Below, in pieces: positions 1 to 11,161 of a stretch of DNA of 64,000 nt. Every line of letters starts with the position of its first letter. Position 1 is the first letter of the stretch. The notes below the pieces were generated by a model. The model saw nothing but the letters and a program-made list of their open reading frames with translations, ran no database searches and was not told the origin of the DNA. The position numbers were made by a program, and so were the translations under genes. Source of the stretch: Hymenobacter psoromatis (GTDB taxonomy: Bacteria > Bacteroidota > Bacteroidia > Cytophagales > Hymenobacteraceae); assembly GCF_020012125.1 (NCBI RefSeq), contig NZ_JAIFAG010000001.1, positions 620,001 to 684,000 on the forward strand, given 5' to 3'.

Positions 1-333
1 CTTCGCTACGCCATCATGCTCAATGGCGTCACCGAACTGCACCTTATGAAAGCCGACGTGCTCGACGCCTTCGCCGAAATAGAAGTCTGCACCCACTACC
101 GCACTCTTGATGGGGAGGAAACCCCCAACCTCCCCGACCCCGGCCAGCTCGACCAGGTAACCCCCGTGTACCAGCAGCTTCTCGGCTGGTATACCGACCT
201 CACCAATGTTACGGAGGCCGCGCAGTTTCCGAAGCCGCTGCAAGATTATTTGGCTTTTCTGGAAAAGGAACTGCAAGTTCCGATTACGATTGTCAGCGTC
301 GGGCCGGATAGGGTGAGTACGTTGTTTCGGTAG
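1..333 (+). CDS. purA: Adenylosuccinate synthetase, C-terminal part (5' end outside window)
   Basis: The open frame enters from the window edge and reads LRYAIMLNGVTELHLMKADV, the conserved substrate-proximal segment near the C-terminus of adenylosuccinate synthetase, and ends at TAG 331-333. The enzyme joins IMP and aspartate with GTP to make adenylosuccinate, the committed step to AMP in the cytoplasm. Only about 110 C-terminal residues are visible, so the nucleotide-binding core cannot be checked. A weak hairpin follows at 346-375. High GC, like most of the window and unlike the AT-rich genes just downstream. Confidence 0.9.
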   Translation, partial: LRYAIMLNGVTELHLMKADVLDAFAEIEVCTHYRTLDGEETPNLPDPGQLDQVTPVYQQLLGWYTDLTNVTEAAQFPKPLQDYLAFLEKELQVPITIVSVGPDRVSTLFR

Positions 334-345
334 GTTGATAGCAGT

Positions 346-375
346 CTAAAACGTGTATTATTGTAGCCGTTTTAG
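346..375 (+). terminator. Weak hairpin after purA
   Basis: Arms CTAAAACG (346-353) and CGTTTTAG (368-375) enclose a 14-base loop 12 bases after the purA stop. The arms are perfect but short, and no clear U-tract follows. A termination role is a guess from position. Confidence 0.3.
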
Positions 376-400
376 TTGGCAATTTGGCTAAATCGGCTAC

Positions 401-967
401 ATTATTAATTACTTCCAAGTTCTAGGTCTACAGTTTGGTGCTTCAACAGAGGAAATTCGTAGGGCGTACAGAGAATACGCAAAACACTTTCATCCTGATA
501 AGCACCAAAACAGCGCATTCTTCACTGACCGTTTCCGAAGTGTACAAGAGGCGTATGAACTGCTGATAGACAAAGCAAGACGTGAGCAGTTCGAGCAGTC
601 CTTTCAAGGTGAGAAGCTTCGTGAGTTAAATAAGGCTCTGGCTGAGGAGAAGAAAAAGGCATCTGCGCTTACTGCCGGACTGGCCGAGACTGAAGCTAAG
701 TGTAAGCAGCTGTTGAGCGAGAACGCTGAATTGATAAAGATAGGAGAAAAGCGTAATATTTTTGGTGGTGTATTTAGCAAGACCAAACATAACTGGAAGC
801 TACTTGTCAAGTGGACCTTTGCCATCGCTGGAGCCATATTGGTAGTATACAAGCTCTTTTATCCAAGCTTAACGAATTTGGAGCTTCTTCAAAAAGAGTG
901 CGATTCTATGCTTAACATCATTAATGATAAGTACTCGTTGCTAATTAGTTTATGTTATAATGATTAG
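401..967 (+). CDS. J-domain membrane protein, probably interrupted by the IS630 element
   Basis: The frame opens after TAA 389-391 and starts NYFQVLGL, the usual beginning of a J domain. The HPD motif (HFHPDKH) lies about 31 residues in, followed by DRFRSVQEAYELL and a helix ending RREQFEQ. J domains stimulate DnaK/Hsp70 ATPase activity. A charged coiled-coil stretch (residues ~70-110) leads to one membrane segment (~131-152, WTFAIAGAILVVYKLFY). There is no ATG, GTG or TTG before residue ~105, so the likely start is ATT at 401 or 404. The last codons (after 943) come from IS DNA: the native frame ends at the insertion point at KYSLL. The AT-rich TPR gene beyond the IS may be its other half. 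Function unknown; possibly a membrane-anchored Hsp70 co-chaperone. Confidence 0.65.
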   Translation: MINYFQVLGLQFGASTEEIRRAYREYAKHFHPDKHQNSAFFTDRFRSVQEAYELLIDKARREQFEQSFQGEKLRELNKALAEEKKKASALTAGLAETEAKCKQLLSENAELIKIGEKRNIFGGVFSKTKHNWKLLVKWTFAIAGAILVVYKLFYPSLTNLELLQKECDSMLNIINDKYSLLISLCYND

Positions 968-972
968 CTTTG
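965..972 (+). promoter_or_regulatory. -7 element TAGCTTTG for the transposase
   Basis: TAGCTTTG matches the Bacteroidota -7 consensus TAnnTTTG and ends four bases before the transposase ATG at 977. Transcription would begin at or next to the start codon, giving a leaderless message. The nearest TTG (938-940) is 24 bases upstream, longer than the usual 19-21, so the -33 element is weak. Confidence 0.4.
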
Positions 973-976
973 CATC

Positions 977-1998
977 ATGTCAAGAGTTAATACCCCCTTA
1001 CTGAGTAAATCTGAAAAGTCAGCCTTAGAACAAGGAGCTAGAACGGGAAAGACGCCCTGTTTTCGTGCTAGATGCGAAGTGATTTTATTAAAAGCTATCG
1101 GGCTCACCTCAGAGCAAGTAGCCAAGTTTACGGCTATGACTTATGTAAGTGTTAATGGGTGGACAAAACGCTATCAAGAGGAGGGTATTGAGGGACTACA
1201 AACAAAGACTGGACGCGGGCGCAAAGCAGTAGTAAGCGTAGTGGAGGATAAAGAGTCTGTTTTGCAAGCTATCAAAGCAAATAGACAACGTATTGAAACG
1301 GCTAAAGCGGAATGGGAACAGGAAACTAACAAATCGGTTAGCTTGAGCACCTTTAAATCTTTTTTAAAAGTCTTGACGGACGATATAAGCGAATAAGAAG
1401 GCGCTGTAAAGGCAAGCCCTGTCCGGATTTATATGCCTTAAAGAAGGCGCAATTAACTGAATTAGAGATACTTTGCGAGCAAGGTTTTCTAGACTTATTT
1501 TACGGAGATGAAAGCCATATGTGCAGTACGGGCTACGTGCCCTACGGGTGGCAGTTACTAGGAGAAGAAGTTTTCATACCAGTTGAGCAAGGCTATAAAA
1601 TCAATATTTGGGGACTTATTAGCCGACGCAATCAAACCCATTGGTTAACAACGGAAACGACTATTAGCGCAAATTTTATCTTTACACAACTAGAAGAATT
1701 ATCTTTTAAGATTCGAAAGCCAACAGTAATTGTGGTAGATAATGCAAGTATCCACAAAGCGCAGCTAATCCAGCAGCAATTACCTTTTTGGGAAGCCCGC
1801 GGATTACGTATATTTTATTTACCTACTTATTCGCCACACCTCAATATTGCGGAAACACTTTGGCGTAAATTGAAGAAAGAACAGCTTGACCCAGGTGACT
1901 ACTTTAATAAGGATACTCTTTTCTACGCAGTTAATCGTTGCTTAGCGCAAGTAGGAAATTTATGGAGAATAAATTTCTCAAAATTTAACATAAACTAA
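977..1998 (+). CDS. IS630-family transposase made by -1 frameshift
   Basis: OrfA (ATG 977 to TAA 1396) carries the N-terminal helix-turn-helix part (LTSEQVAKFTAMTYVSVNGWTKRY). OrfB continues in the -1 frame from about 1360 and ends at TAA 1996-1998. OrfB holds the DDE catalytic triad: D in GDES (codon 1507), D in VVDNAS (codon 1738) and E in NIAE (codon 1852), with 37 residues between the last two. The heptamer T TTT TTA at 1360-1366 is in the correct phase for -1 slippage, after which the product reads FKSLDGRYKRIRRRCKGK, as expected for the family linker. The enzyme cuts and pastes the element at TA sites. It could instead be a simple frameshift mutation, but the slippery site makes programmed shifting more likely. 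Confidence 0.85.
1360..1366 (+). other. Programmed -1 ribosomal frameshift site (T TTT TTA)
   Basis: In the OrfA frame the codons are tcT-TTT-TTA, the canonical X-XXY-YYZ arrangement. Slipping back one base gives TTT-TTT-AAA-AGT and enters the OrfB frame, which is open from there through all DDE residues. OrfA without slipping stops 30 bases later at 1396. Confidence 0.7.
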
Positions 1999-2026
1999 TT
2001 AACCACGGGTACTTAAACCTAAATAC

Positions 2027-2563
2027 GTGATTAAACAAGCAGATTCCTTGTTTGCCGATAAATCGTTGATAACATCAAGCTTACAGCAGAGGGATTCCAA
2101 AACTCATATTTTGGTTGCTGATATTTTCTCGATGCGAGGATACGCCAAGCACAGGTTAGATAACGATACTGGAGCTGTGAGAGACTTCACTAAAGCTGCA
2201 TCGCTTGGGAATTGCTCAGATGATGCACGTTTGTATAAATTTCGTGGGGAGGCTAGATTAGAACTAGGTGATACCGTAGGAGCTTTGCAAGATTTCGGGA
2301 CATCTATTTCACTGTTGTCGGAAAAAAACCGTGCTTACGAGGATAGAGCTGATGTACTACTTAGCCACAAATCCTACAATAGAGCGTTGCAGGACTATAA
2401 AATGGCTGTAAATATTAGACCAGGAGAAGGTGCTTTGCTTAATAAACTAGGGAATTGCTACTTTGCCATGAATAGGCTTGATTCTGCCTGTGTCATTTGG
2501 CGGCGGGCCGGAGAACAAGGGGATGGGAGTGCATTTGAAAACATCAAAAACTTCTGTCGTTAG
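2027..2563 (+). CDS. TPR-repeat protein, possibly the separated C-terminal half of the J-domain gene
   Basis: The 178-aa product from GTG 2027 contains at least three tetratricopeptide-like units: AYAKHRLDNDTGAVRDFTKA, ARLELGDTVGALQDFGTS and SYNRALQDYKMAVNIRP, then KLGNCYFAMNRLDSACVIWRRA. TPRs form superhelical scaffolds for protein binding. There is no signal peptide or convincing native start: the frame is already open from base 2003, directly at the IS630 end. It is AT-rich like the J-domain gene on the other side of the IS. J-domain plus membrane segment plus TPR is a plausible original architecture, but joining the two at the TA leaves a one-base frame offset. Confidence 0.6.
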   Translation: MIKQADSLFADKSLITSSLQQRDSKTHILVADIFSMRGYAKHRLDNDTGAVRDFTKAASLGNCSDDARLYKFRGEARLELGDTVGALQDFGTSISLLSEKNRAYEDRADVLLSHKSYNRALQDYKMAVNIRPGEGALLNKLGNCYFAMNRLDSACVIWRRAGEQGDGSAFENIKNFCR

Positions 2564-2658
2564 TCTATGAGGGTATTGCGGTATTATTCGGTCAGAAATT
2601 TTTGCCCCCGCTCTCAGACACTTACAACCCGCGCTAACCTTATTTCTTAATTCACCGC

Positions 2659-2688
2659 TTGCCAAACCGAAAGGCCCTGCTACCTTTG
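2659..2688 (+). promoter_or_regulatory. rRNA operon promoter P1
   Basis: TTG (2659-2661), a 19-bp spacer and TACCTTTG (2681-2688) match the Bacteroidota -33/-7 consensus. It is the first of three related promoter units before 16S rRNA. Confidence 0.6.
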
Positions 2689-2837
2689 CAGTCCCAAACG
2701 GCAACCGGCCTACTGGAAAAGCCCCAAACGCAAGCGCGAGGCACCTTTTGCAAAGACTGGAACTCTTCGAAGTAGCTACGTGTCTTATCTACTCGTGCTA
2801 CTACTGCAAGCCTCGAAAAAATAACTTTCGAATTCAC

Positions 2838-2869
2838 TTGCAAAGTCCGAAAATCTTGCCTTACCTTTG
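2838..2869 (+). promoter_or_regulatory. rRNA operon promoter P2
   Basis: TTG (2838-2840), a 21-bp spacer and TACCTTTG (2862-2869). The block from CAAAGTC to TTTGCAC is clearly similar to the P3 block, which suggests tandem duplication of a promoter module. Confidence 0.65.
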
Positions 2870-2941
2870 CACCCCGCTTCAACTGGAGGCGGTCAGACTT
2901 AAAAATCGGAACGAAAAATCTTAAAAAATTTTCGCTTAGAA

Positions 2942-2972
2942 TTTGGAAAGTCGGAAAATATTCTTACCTTTG
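2942..2972 (+). promoter_or_regulatory. rRNA operon promoter P3
   Basis: TTTG (2942-2945), a 19-bp spacer and TACCTTTG (2965-2972) give the best match to the consensus. It lies about 250 bases before mature 16S rRNA. From 2564 to 3220 no gene is visible: the stretch holds only the three promoters and the rRNA leader. Confidence 0.7.
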
Positions 2973-3058
2973 CACTCCCAAATAAAACAGGGCGCTGCAG
3001 ACAGTGAGAAAGGGCGCTTGACGTTGCCCACCATGTTGCTTCAATTGGAAGCAACAAA

Positions 3059-3175
3059 CGTTCTTTGAATGACGGAAACAAACATATAGTGAGGTGTCGC
3101 AAAACAGGCTTCGGCCAGTAGTGCGACATACCAAACGAACACGAATTAACTTAACGTCAATACGTGAGCAGGGTC
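3059..3175 (+). other. 16S precursor processing stem, 5' strand
   Basis: Two blocks pair with the 16S 3' flank. CGTTCTTTGAATGACGG and AAACAAACAT (3059-3085) face 4787-4808. CACGAA, CTTAACGTC and CGTGAGCAG (about 3138-3170) face 4749-4772. Such stems bring pre-16S ends together for RNase III-type cleavage. A similar GTTCTTTGA box precedes 23S at 5138. Confidence 0.55.
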
Positions 3176-3220
3176 AGCACTCGACATCGTTCCTACTTAG
3201 GTAGTGAATTTGGAATATTT

Positions 3221-4739
<1,519 letters not shown>

Positions 4740-4748
4740 GGAGCGACT

Positions 4749-4808
4749 CTGCTCACGACGTTAAGTTCGTGTAGTTTACTTATTAAATGTTTGTTTCCTC
4801 ATTCAACG
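4749..4808 (+). other. 16S precursor processing stem, 3' strand
   Basis: CTGCTCACGACGTTAAGTTC (from 4750) and ATGTTTGTTTCCTCATTCAA (from 4787) are complementary to blocks in the 16S leader at 3138-3170 and 3059-3085. The pairing encloses the whole 16S. Confidence 0.55.
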
Positions 4809-4853
4809 ATTTTCCAGATTTGCTTTGCCTATACTTTATAGGTATACCAAATC

Positions 4854-4927
4854 GGGCTTGTAGCTCAGGTGGTTAGAGCGCTACACTGATAATGTAGAGG
4901 TCCCTGGTTCGAGTCCAGGCAGGCCCA
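4854..4927 (+). tRNA. tRNA-Ile (GAT)
   Basis: A full cloverleaf: acceptor GGGCTTG pairs with CAGGCCC, anticodon stem CTACA/TGTAG with loop CTGATAA gives anticodon GAT, and the T arm contains GGTTCGAGTCC. Discriminator A at 4927; CCA is not encoded. It lies in the 16S-23S spacer, as is common in bacterial rrn operons. Confidence 0.96.
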
Positions 4928-4963
4928 CTATTACTAGTGGAGAGCTGCTTGTAACTTGATTAT

Positions 4964-5037
4964 GGGGGATTAGCTCAGCTGGCTAGAGCACCTGCCTTGC
5001 ACGCAGGGGGTCAACGGTTCGACTCCGTTATCCTCCA
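4964..5037 (+). tRNA. tRNA-Ala (TGC)
   Basis: Acceptor GGGGGAT pairs with ATCCTCC, the anticodon stem CCTGC/GCAGG encloses CTTGCAC (anticodon TGC), and the T loop is TTCGACT. Discriminator A at 5037; CCA is not encoded. Second spacer tRNA of the rrn operon. Confidence 0.96.
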
Positions 5038-5136
5038 CTATTTATACCTTCTAATTGCGAAGGTATCAAAATTTAGGAATTGGTTTAGCGTGAAGTAGTT
5101 CAGCTATTCCGCATTTACTACTAATTGAGTAGTAAA

Positions 5137-5179
5137 CGTTCTTTGACGTAAGGGAAAACAAGAGAGAGAAGTAAAAAGC
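5137..5179 (+). other. 23S precursor processing stem, 5' strand
   Basis: CGTTCTTTGACGTAAGGGAA, then AACAAGAGAGAGAAGTAAAA, is almost fully complementary to 8164-8198 behind 23S. It shares its GTTCTTTGA box with the 16S leader at 3060. Confidence 0.6.
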
Positions 5180-5239
5180 GGGCTTATATCCACAAGATAT
5201 AAGCAATTCATTCTACCCCGTGTAGGATGAATCGCAAGC

Positions 5240-8153
<2,914 letters not shown>

Positions 8154-8163
8154 TGGCCCAGAA

Positions 8164-8198
8164 GCTTTTACTTCTTTCTCTTTTCCCTTATGTCAACG
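8164..8198 (+). other. 23S precursor processing stem, 3' strand
   Basis: GCTTTTACTTCTTTCTCTTT, then TCCCTTATGTCAACG, pairs with 5137-5179, closing a long stem around 23S. Confidence 0.6.
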
Positions 8199-8240
8199 GT
8201 TTTGTCAAGTATCACTGAACACGATACTTAACGCCAGCAA

Positions 8241-8347
8241 TGGTGGCTTTAGCCCGGGTGTTCACCTCTTCCCATTCCGAACAGAGTCGTTAAGCCCCGG
8301 TGCGCCTATGGTACTGCCTTCACCGGTGGGAGAGTCGGTCGCCGCCA
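8241..8347 (+). rRNA. rrf: 5S ribosomal RNA
   Basis: Terminal helix TGGTGGC (8241) pairs with GCCGCCA (8341-8347). Internal landmarks are CACCTCTTCCCATTCCGAAC and GGTACTGCCTTCACCGGTGG. Last RNA of the operon, followed closely by a terminator. Confidence 0.93.
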
Positions 8348-8358
8348 ATTTATCACGA

Positions 8359-8406
8359 GAGTCCTTCTGGGTCGTGCGCTTTTACCAGCGCCACTCAGAA
8401 GGACTT
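8359..8406 (+). terminator. rRNA operon terminator
   Basis: GAGTCCTTCTG and its complement CAGAAGGACT (about 8395-8404) form a strong stem 12 bases after 5S, followed by a short T run. Position and strength fit the end of the operon. Confidence 0.7.
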
Positions 8407-8650
8407 TCTGCATTAAGGGCTAACGGGTAATAGGTACTGTTTCTGATAATTTGACAGAACTAAAGTTACTGATTTTACTAAGCTATTAGTCATGTTACTT
8501 AGCAATTTGGAGTTACAAACCTGATTATCATAGTTACGTAATTTATCTATTAGAAAGTAAGTTAATCCAAACATCATGCGCATTTATGAAATAAATTATA
8601 TATACTTGAATATATTTATAATAGTATTATAAATAGTAATTTTCCTCAAT

Positions 8651-8697
8651 AAACGGCCCCGCTCCTGAAACAGTTGTTTTAGAAGTGGGGCCGTTTT
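8651..8697 (+). terminator. Orphan hairpin terminator in a gene-free stretch
   Basis: AAACGGCCCCGCT (8651) and AGTGGGGCCGTTTT (8683-8696) form a GC-rich stem with A and T tails that would stop transcription on either strand. No gene lies within 240 bases on either side. The stretch 8410-8854 is AT-rich and holds no ORF I can support; the terminator may end an unrecognised small RNA or be a relic. Confidence 0.6.
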
Positions 8698-8759
8698 CGT
8701 TTGTGCCATTGCGTACCGGTACTTTGGGCTGACTGCAAGTGACTTAGGCAGTTTCAAAT

Positions 8760-8782
8760 TTGAGGTATCAGAATGACCTCAA
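8760..8782. promoter_or_regulatory. Inverted repeat upstream of the ECF sigma gene
   Basis: TTGAGGT (8760-8766) and ACCTCAA (8776-8782) form a perfect 7-bp dyad with a 9-bp spacer, 73 bases before the sigma gene. The size suits a dimeric repressor operator, but no regulator is identified. Confidence 0.3.
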
Positions 8783-8854
8783 CTGTTTTCATAAGATTTT
8801 CTGTAATGTGTTGCTTACACTGGCGATAGACATTGTGAAACTGCTATCCTATTC

Positions 8855-9361
8855 ATGAGCGCTGTTCCGTCCACTGATTTTCTGGCTGCATTGCACAACT
8901 ACCAGCCGTTGGTGCTGCGCGTGTGTCGGCTTTACTGCCAGGGTACTGACGACCGGCAGGACTTATTTCAGGAAATCGTGCTGCAACTCTGGCGGGCTTG
9001 GCCACGCTACGTACCGCAGCCCGATGCTAAAATCAGCACGTGGCTCTACCGCATTGCGCTGAACGTGGCTATAAGCAATTTGCGCCAGCGTACTCGCCGC
9101 CCCGCTTCGGTAGATGTGGCTGAGGAAGCTTGGCACTTGGCTCAGCCCGTGGAGGGTATTACTTACGAACCCGAAGAAACCGCTGCCCTTTACTGCGCTA
9201 TTGACCGGCTTTCGGACGTGGATAAAGCCTTCGTGCTTTTGTATCTGGAGGACCGGCCGTATGACGAGATGGCTGATATTCTGGGTATTACTCAAAATAA
9301 CGTGCGCGTGAAAATGCATAGGGTGCAGCAGAAGTTGCGCCGGCAACTTATTCGCGCTTAA
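8855..9361 (+). CDS. RNA polymerase ECF-type sigma factor
   Basis: A 168-aa protein with sigma region 2 (residues ~15-75: VLRVCRLYCQGTDDRQDLFQ, then STWLYRIALNVAISNLRQR) and region 4 (~115-165: IDRLSDVDKAFVLLYLEDRP, then MADILGITQNNVRVKMHRVQ). ECF sigmas direct RNA polymerase to a small stimulus-dependent gene set. The next gene, 20 bases downstream, encodes a membrane protein in the position of an anti-sigma factor, and the two are surely co-transcribed. The signal is unknown. Confidence 0.9.
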   Translation: MSAVPSTDFLAALHNYQPLVLRVCRLYCQGTDDRQDLFQEIVLQLWRAWPRYVPQPDAKISTWLYRIALNVAISNLRQRTRRPASVDVAEEAWHLAQPVEGITYEPEETAALYCAIDRLSDVDKAFVLLYLEDRPYDEMADILGITQNNVRVKMHRVQQKLRRQLIRA

Positions 9362-9381
9362 TCTTTTACAGACGATAAATT

Positions 9382-10029
9382 ATGGAACTTGATGACCTAC
9401 GCCGCCAGTGGCAGCAGTCCGAGCCGGTGGCCTTCCCTACCCGTCTGACTACTGCTGAACTGACCCAATTAGTGGTGCAACGGTCGGGCAGCATCTTAGC
9501 AAAGCTGCGCCGCAACGCCCGGTTGGAACTAGGAGTCAACTATGCGCTATTGCTGTCTTCGCTGACGATAGCAGTTTGGGCTCCGGTATTTTGGCTGCGA
9601 CTGTTCGGTGGACTACTAGCGCTAATAGCAGGGGTGTGCATCTATTATTTTTACCGCAAGTTGGGCCTGATTCGCACGATGGATGAGCCAGCCGACGACT
9701 TACGAGGCCACCTGTTGCGCATCACGCGAGGACTGCGGAGCCTAGTCCAGTTATACTACCGGCTTACGCTGGCTACGATTCCGGTTACGATGCTAGTGTG
9801 CGGGCTTATAGCATTGCACGAGTCGCCGAAGCTACGGACACCATTACAAGTAGGGTTGGTATTGGGGGCAATGCAATTGTTGAGCATACTTCTCTACCTG
9901 CCGATAAAATATACGACCATGCGCTACTTGCAGCGCCTTTACGGCCAACACCTCGACCGGCTCGAAGGTCAGTTGCGTGAATTAGAAGAGGAAATCCCAG
10001 CTGTTGGCCCGCTACCCGCTCAGTCCTGA
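9382..10029 (+). CDS. Four-TM membrane protein, probable anti-sigma partner
   Basis: A 215-aa protein starting MELDDLRRQWQQ, a short soluble N-terminal segment often seen in small Bacteroidota proteins encoded directly after ECF sigmas. Four hydrophobic segments follow (about 50-70, 72-92, 130-150, 158-180), then a charged C-terminal helix (LQRLYGQHLDRLEGQLRELE). No zinc-binding HxxxCxxC anti-sigma motif is present, so the anti-sigma role rests on gene order. It could instead be a target of the sigma factor. Confidence 0.6.
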   Translation: MELDDLRRQWQQSEPVAFPTRLTTAELTQLVVQRSGSILAKLRRNARLELGVNYALLLSSLTIAVWAPVFWLRLFGGLLALIAGVCIYYFYRKLGLIRTMDEPADDLRGHLLRITRGLRSLVQLYYRLTLATIPVTMLVCGLIALHESPKLRTPLQVGLVLGAMQLLSILLYLPIKYTTMRYLQRLYGQHLDRLEGQLRELEEEIPAVGPLPAQS

Positions 10030-10133
10030 TTATCACCGCTTAGATAGCTCAAATTACCGCTTGGGAAGCATTCTAACCGACCCGGCCGCGCTGGCTGCTA
10101 CATTTACGCCACCCTACTCCCTGATTTCACGCC

Positions 10134-11087
10134 ATGCAACCTTTCAGCCCCCGGCCCATTCTTGAAGTCCGCGACGTGCGTAAGCAGTACGCTGCGCATA
10201 CCGCCCTCGAAGGGGTGAGCCTAGCCGTGCCCGAGCAAAGTATTTTTGGCCTGCTTGGGCCTAATGGTGCGGGCAAAACTTCGCTTATCCGCATTATCAC
10301 GCAGATAACGGGGGCCGACTCGGGCGAGGTGCTGTTTCGGGGCGAAAGGCTTAATTCGAGCCATATTGGCCAGATTGGCTACTTGCCCGAGGAACGCGGA
10401 CTCTATAAAAAAATGAAGGTAGGCGAGCAACTGCTTTACCTGGCTCAGCTACGCGGCCTGCCCCGCGCCGATGCCTTGCGGCGCATCAAGGACTGGCTTG
10501 AGCGCTTTGATATCAAAGCCTGGGCCGAGAAGAATGTGGAGGACCTCAGTAAGGGAATGCAGCAGAAGGTGCAGTTCATCGCGACCGTACTGCATGAGCC
10601 AAGTCTGATTATCCTTGATGAGCCATTTTCGGGCTTCGACCCGATAAATGCGAACTTGATTAAGGACGAGATTATTCGTTTGAAGGAGGCGGGAGCAGCT
10701 ATTATTTTCTCAACTCACCGCATGGAGTCGGTGGAGGAGATGTGCGATAGCATTGCCCTCATTAACCGCTCGCGCAAAGTGCTCGATGGGCCGGTGGGTA
10801 CCATCCGCAACCAATTCAAAACCAATACTTTTGAGGTAGAGGGCCAGGGCCGGTTACTAGTAGCGCACCCTGATTTTGAGGTAATCGAGCAAAAGGAGCG
10901 CGAAAACGACCACTTTTACGCTCGCATCCAGCTACACGCCGGCACTACCCCCAACGATTTACTGCGCTTCCTCATTGGGCAGGTGCAAATCCACGCTTTC
11001 CGCGAGCAGATTCCGAGTATCAATGAGATTTTTATCCGGCGCGTGCGCGAAACCATGCCCGGTACGCTTGTCGAAGAAACAGCTTAA
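10134..11087 (+). CDS. ABC transporter ATP-binding protein, NatA-like
   Basis: A 317-aa ATPase: Walker A GPNGAGKTS (residue ~43), Q-loop region YLPEERGLYKKMKV, signature LSKGMQQK (~142), Walker B LIILDEPFSGFDP and switch H in STHRMES. The C-terminal ~90 residues match the accessory domain of Na+/drug exporters of the NatA/DrrA group (DUF4162). It powers export through the permease encoded 75 bases downstream. Substrate not determinable from sequence; Na+ or lipophilic compounds are family guesses. Confidence 0.88.
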   Translation: MQPFSPRPILEVRDVRKQYAAHTALEGVSLAVPEQSIFGLLGPNGAGKTSLIRIITQITGADSGEVLFRGERLNSSHIGQIGYLPEERGLYKKMKVGEQLLYLAQLRGLPRADALRRIKDWLERFDIKAWAEKNVEDLSKGMQQKVQFIATVLHEPSLIILDEPFSGFDPINANLIKDEIIRLKEAGAAIIFSTHRMESVEEMCDSIALINRSRKVLDGPVGTIRNQFKTNTFEVEGQGRLLVAHPDFEVIEQKERENDHFYARIQLHAGTTPNDLLRFLIGQVQIHAFREQIPSINEIFIRRVRETMPGTLVEETA

Positions 11088-11161
11088 GAGCTGTTGTTAC
11101 TTCGTAAGCTAATTGCGTAAACTGACTAATAAACAGCGCTTAATACTTAATAATCAAGCTT

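Larger units (their letters stand above)
944..1999 (+). mobile_element. IS630-family insertion sequence, complete
   Basis: The element is about 1.06 kb. Its ends carry inverted repeats: TAATTAGTTTATGTTA at 942-957 is the exact reverse complement of 1986-2001. Both copies begin with the TA dinucleotide (942-943 and 2000-2001) that IS630/Tc1/mariner elements duplicate on insertion. It encodes one transposase in two overlapping frames. The ends are intact and the catalytic residues are present, so it may be active. It lies inside an AT-rich gene region between purA and the rRNA operon. Confidence 0.9.

Noticed and set aside
2741..2752. A fourth promoter before the rRNA operon (CACCTTTTGC)
   Set aside because: It lacks the TA of the -7 consensus and has no spaced -33 element.
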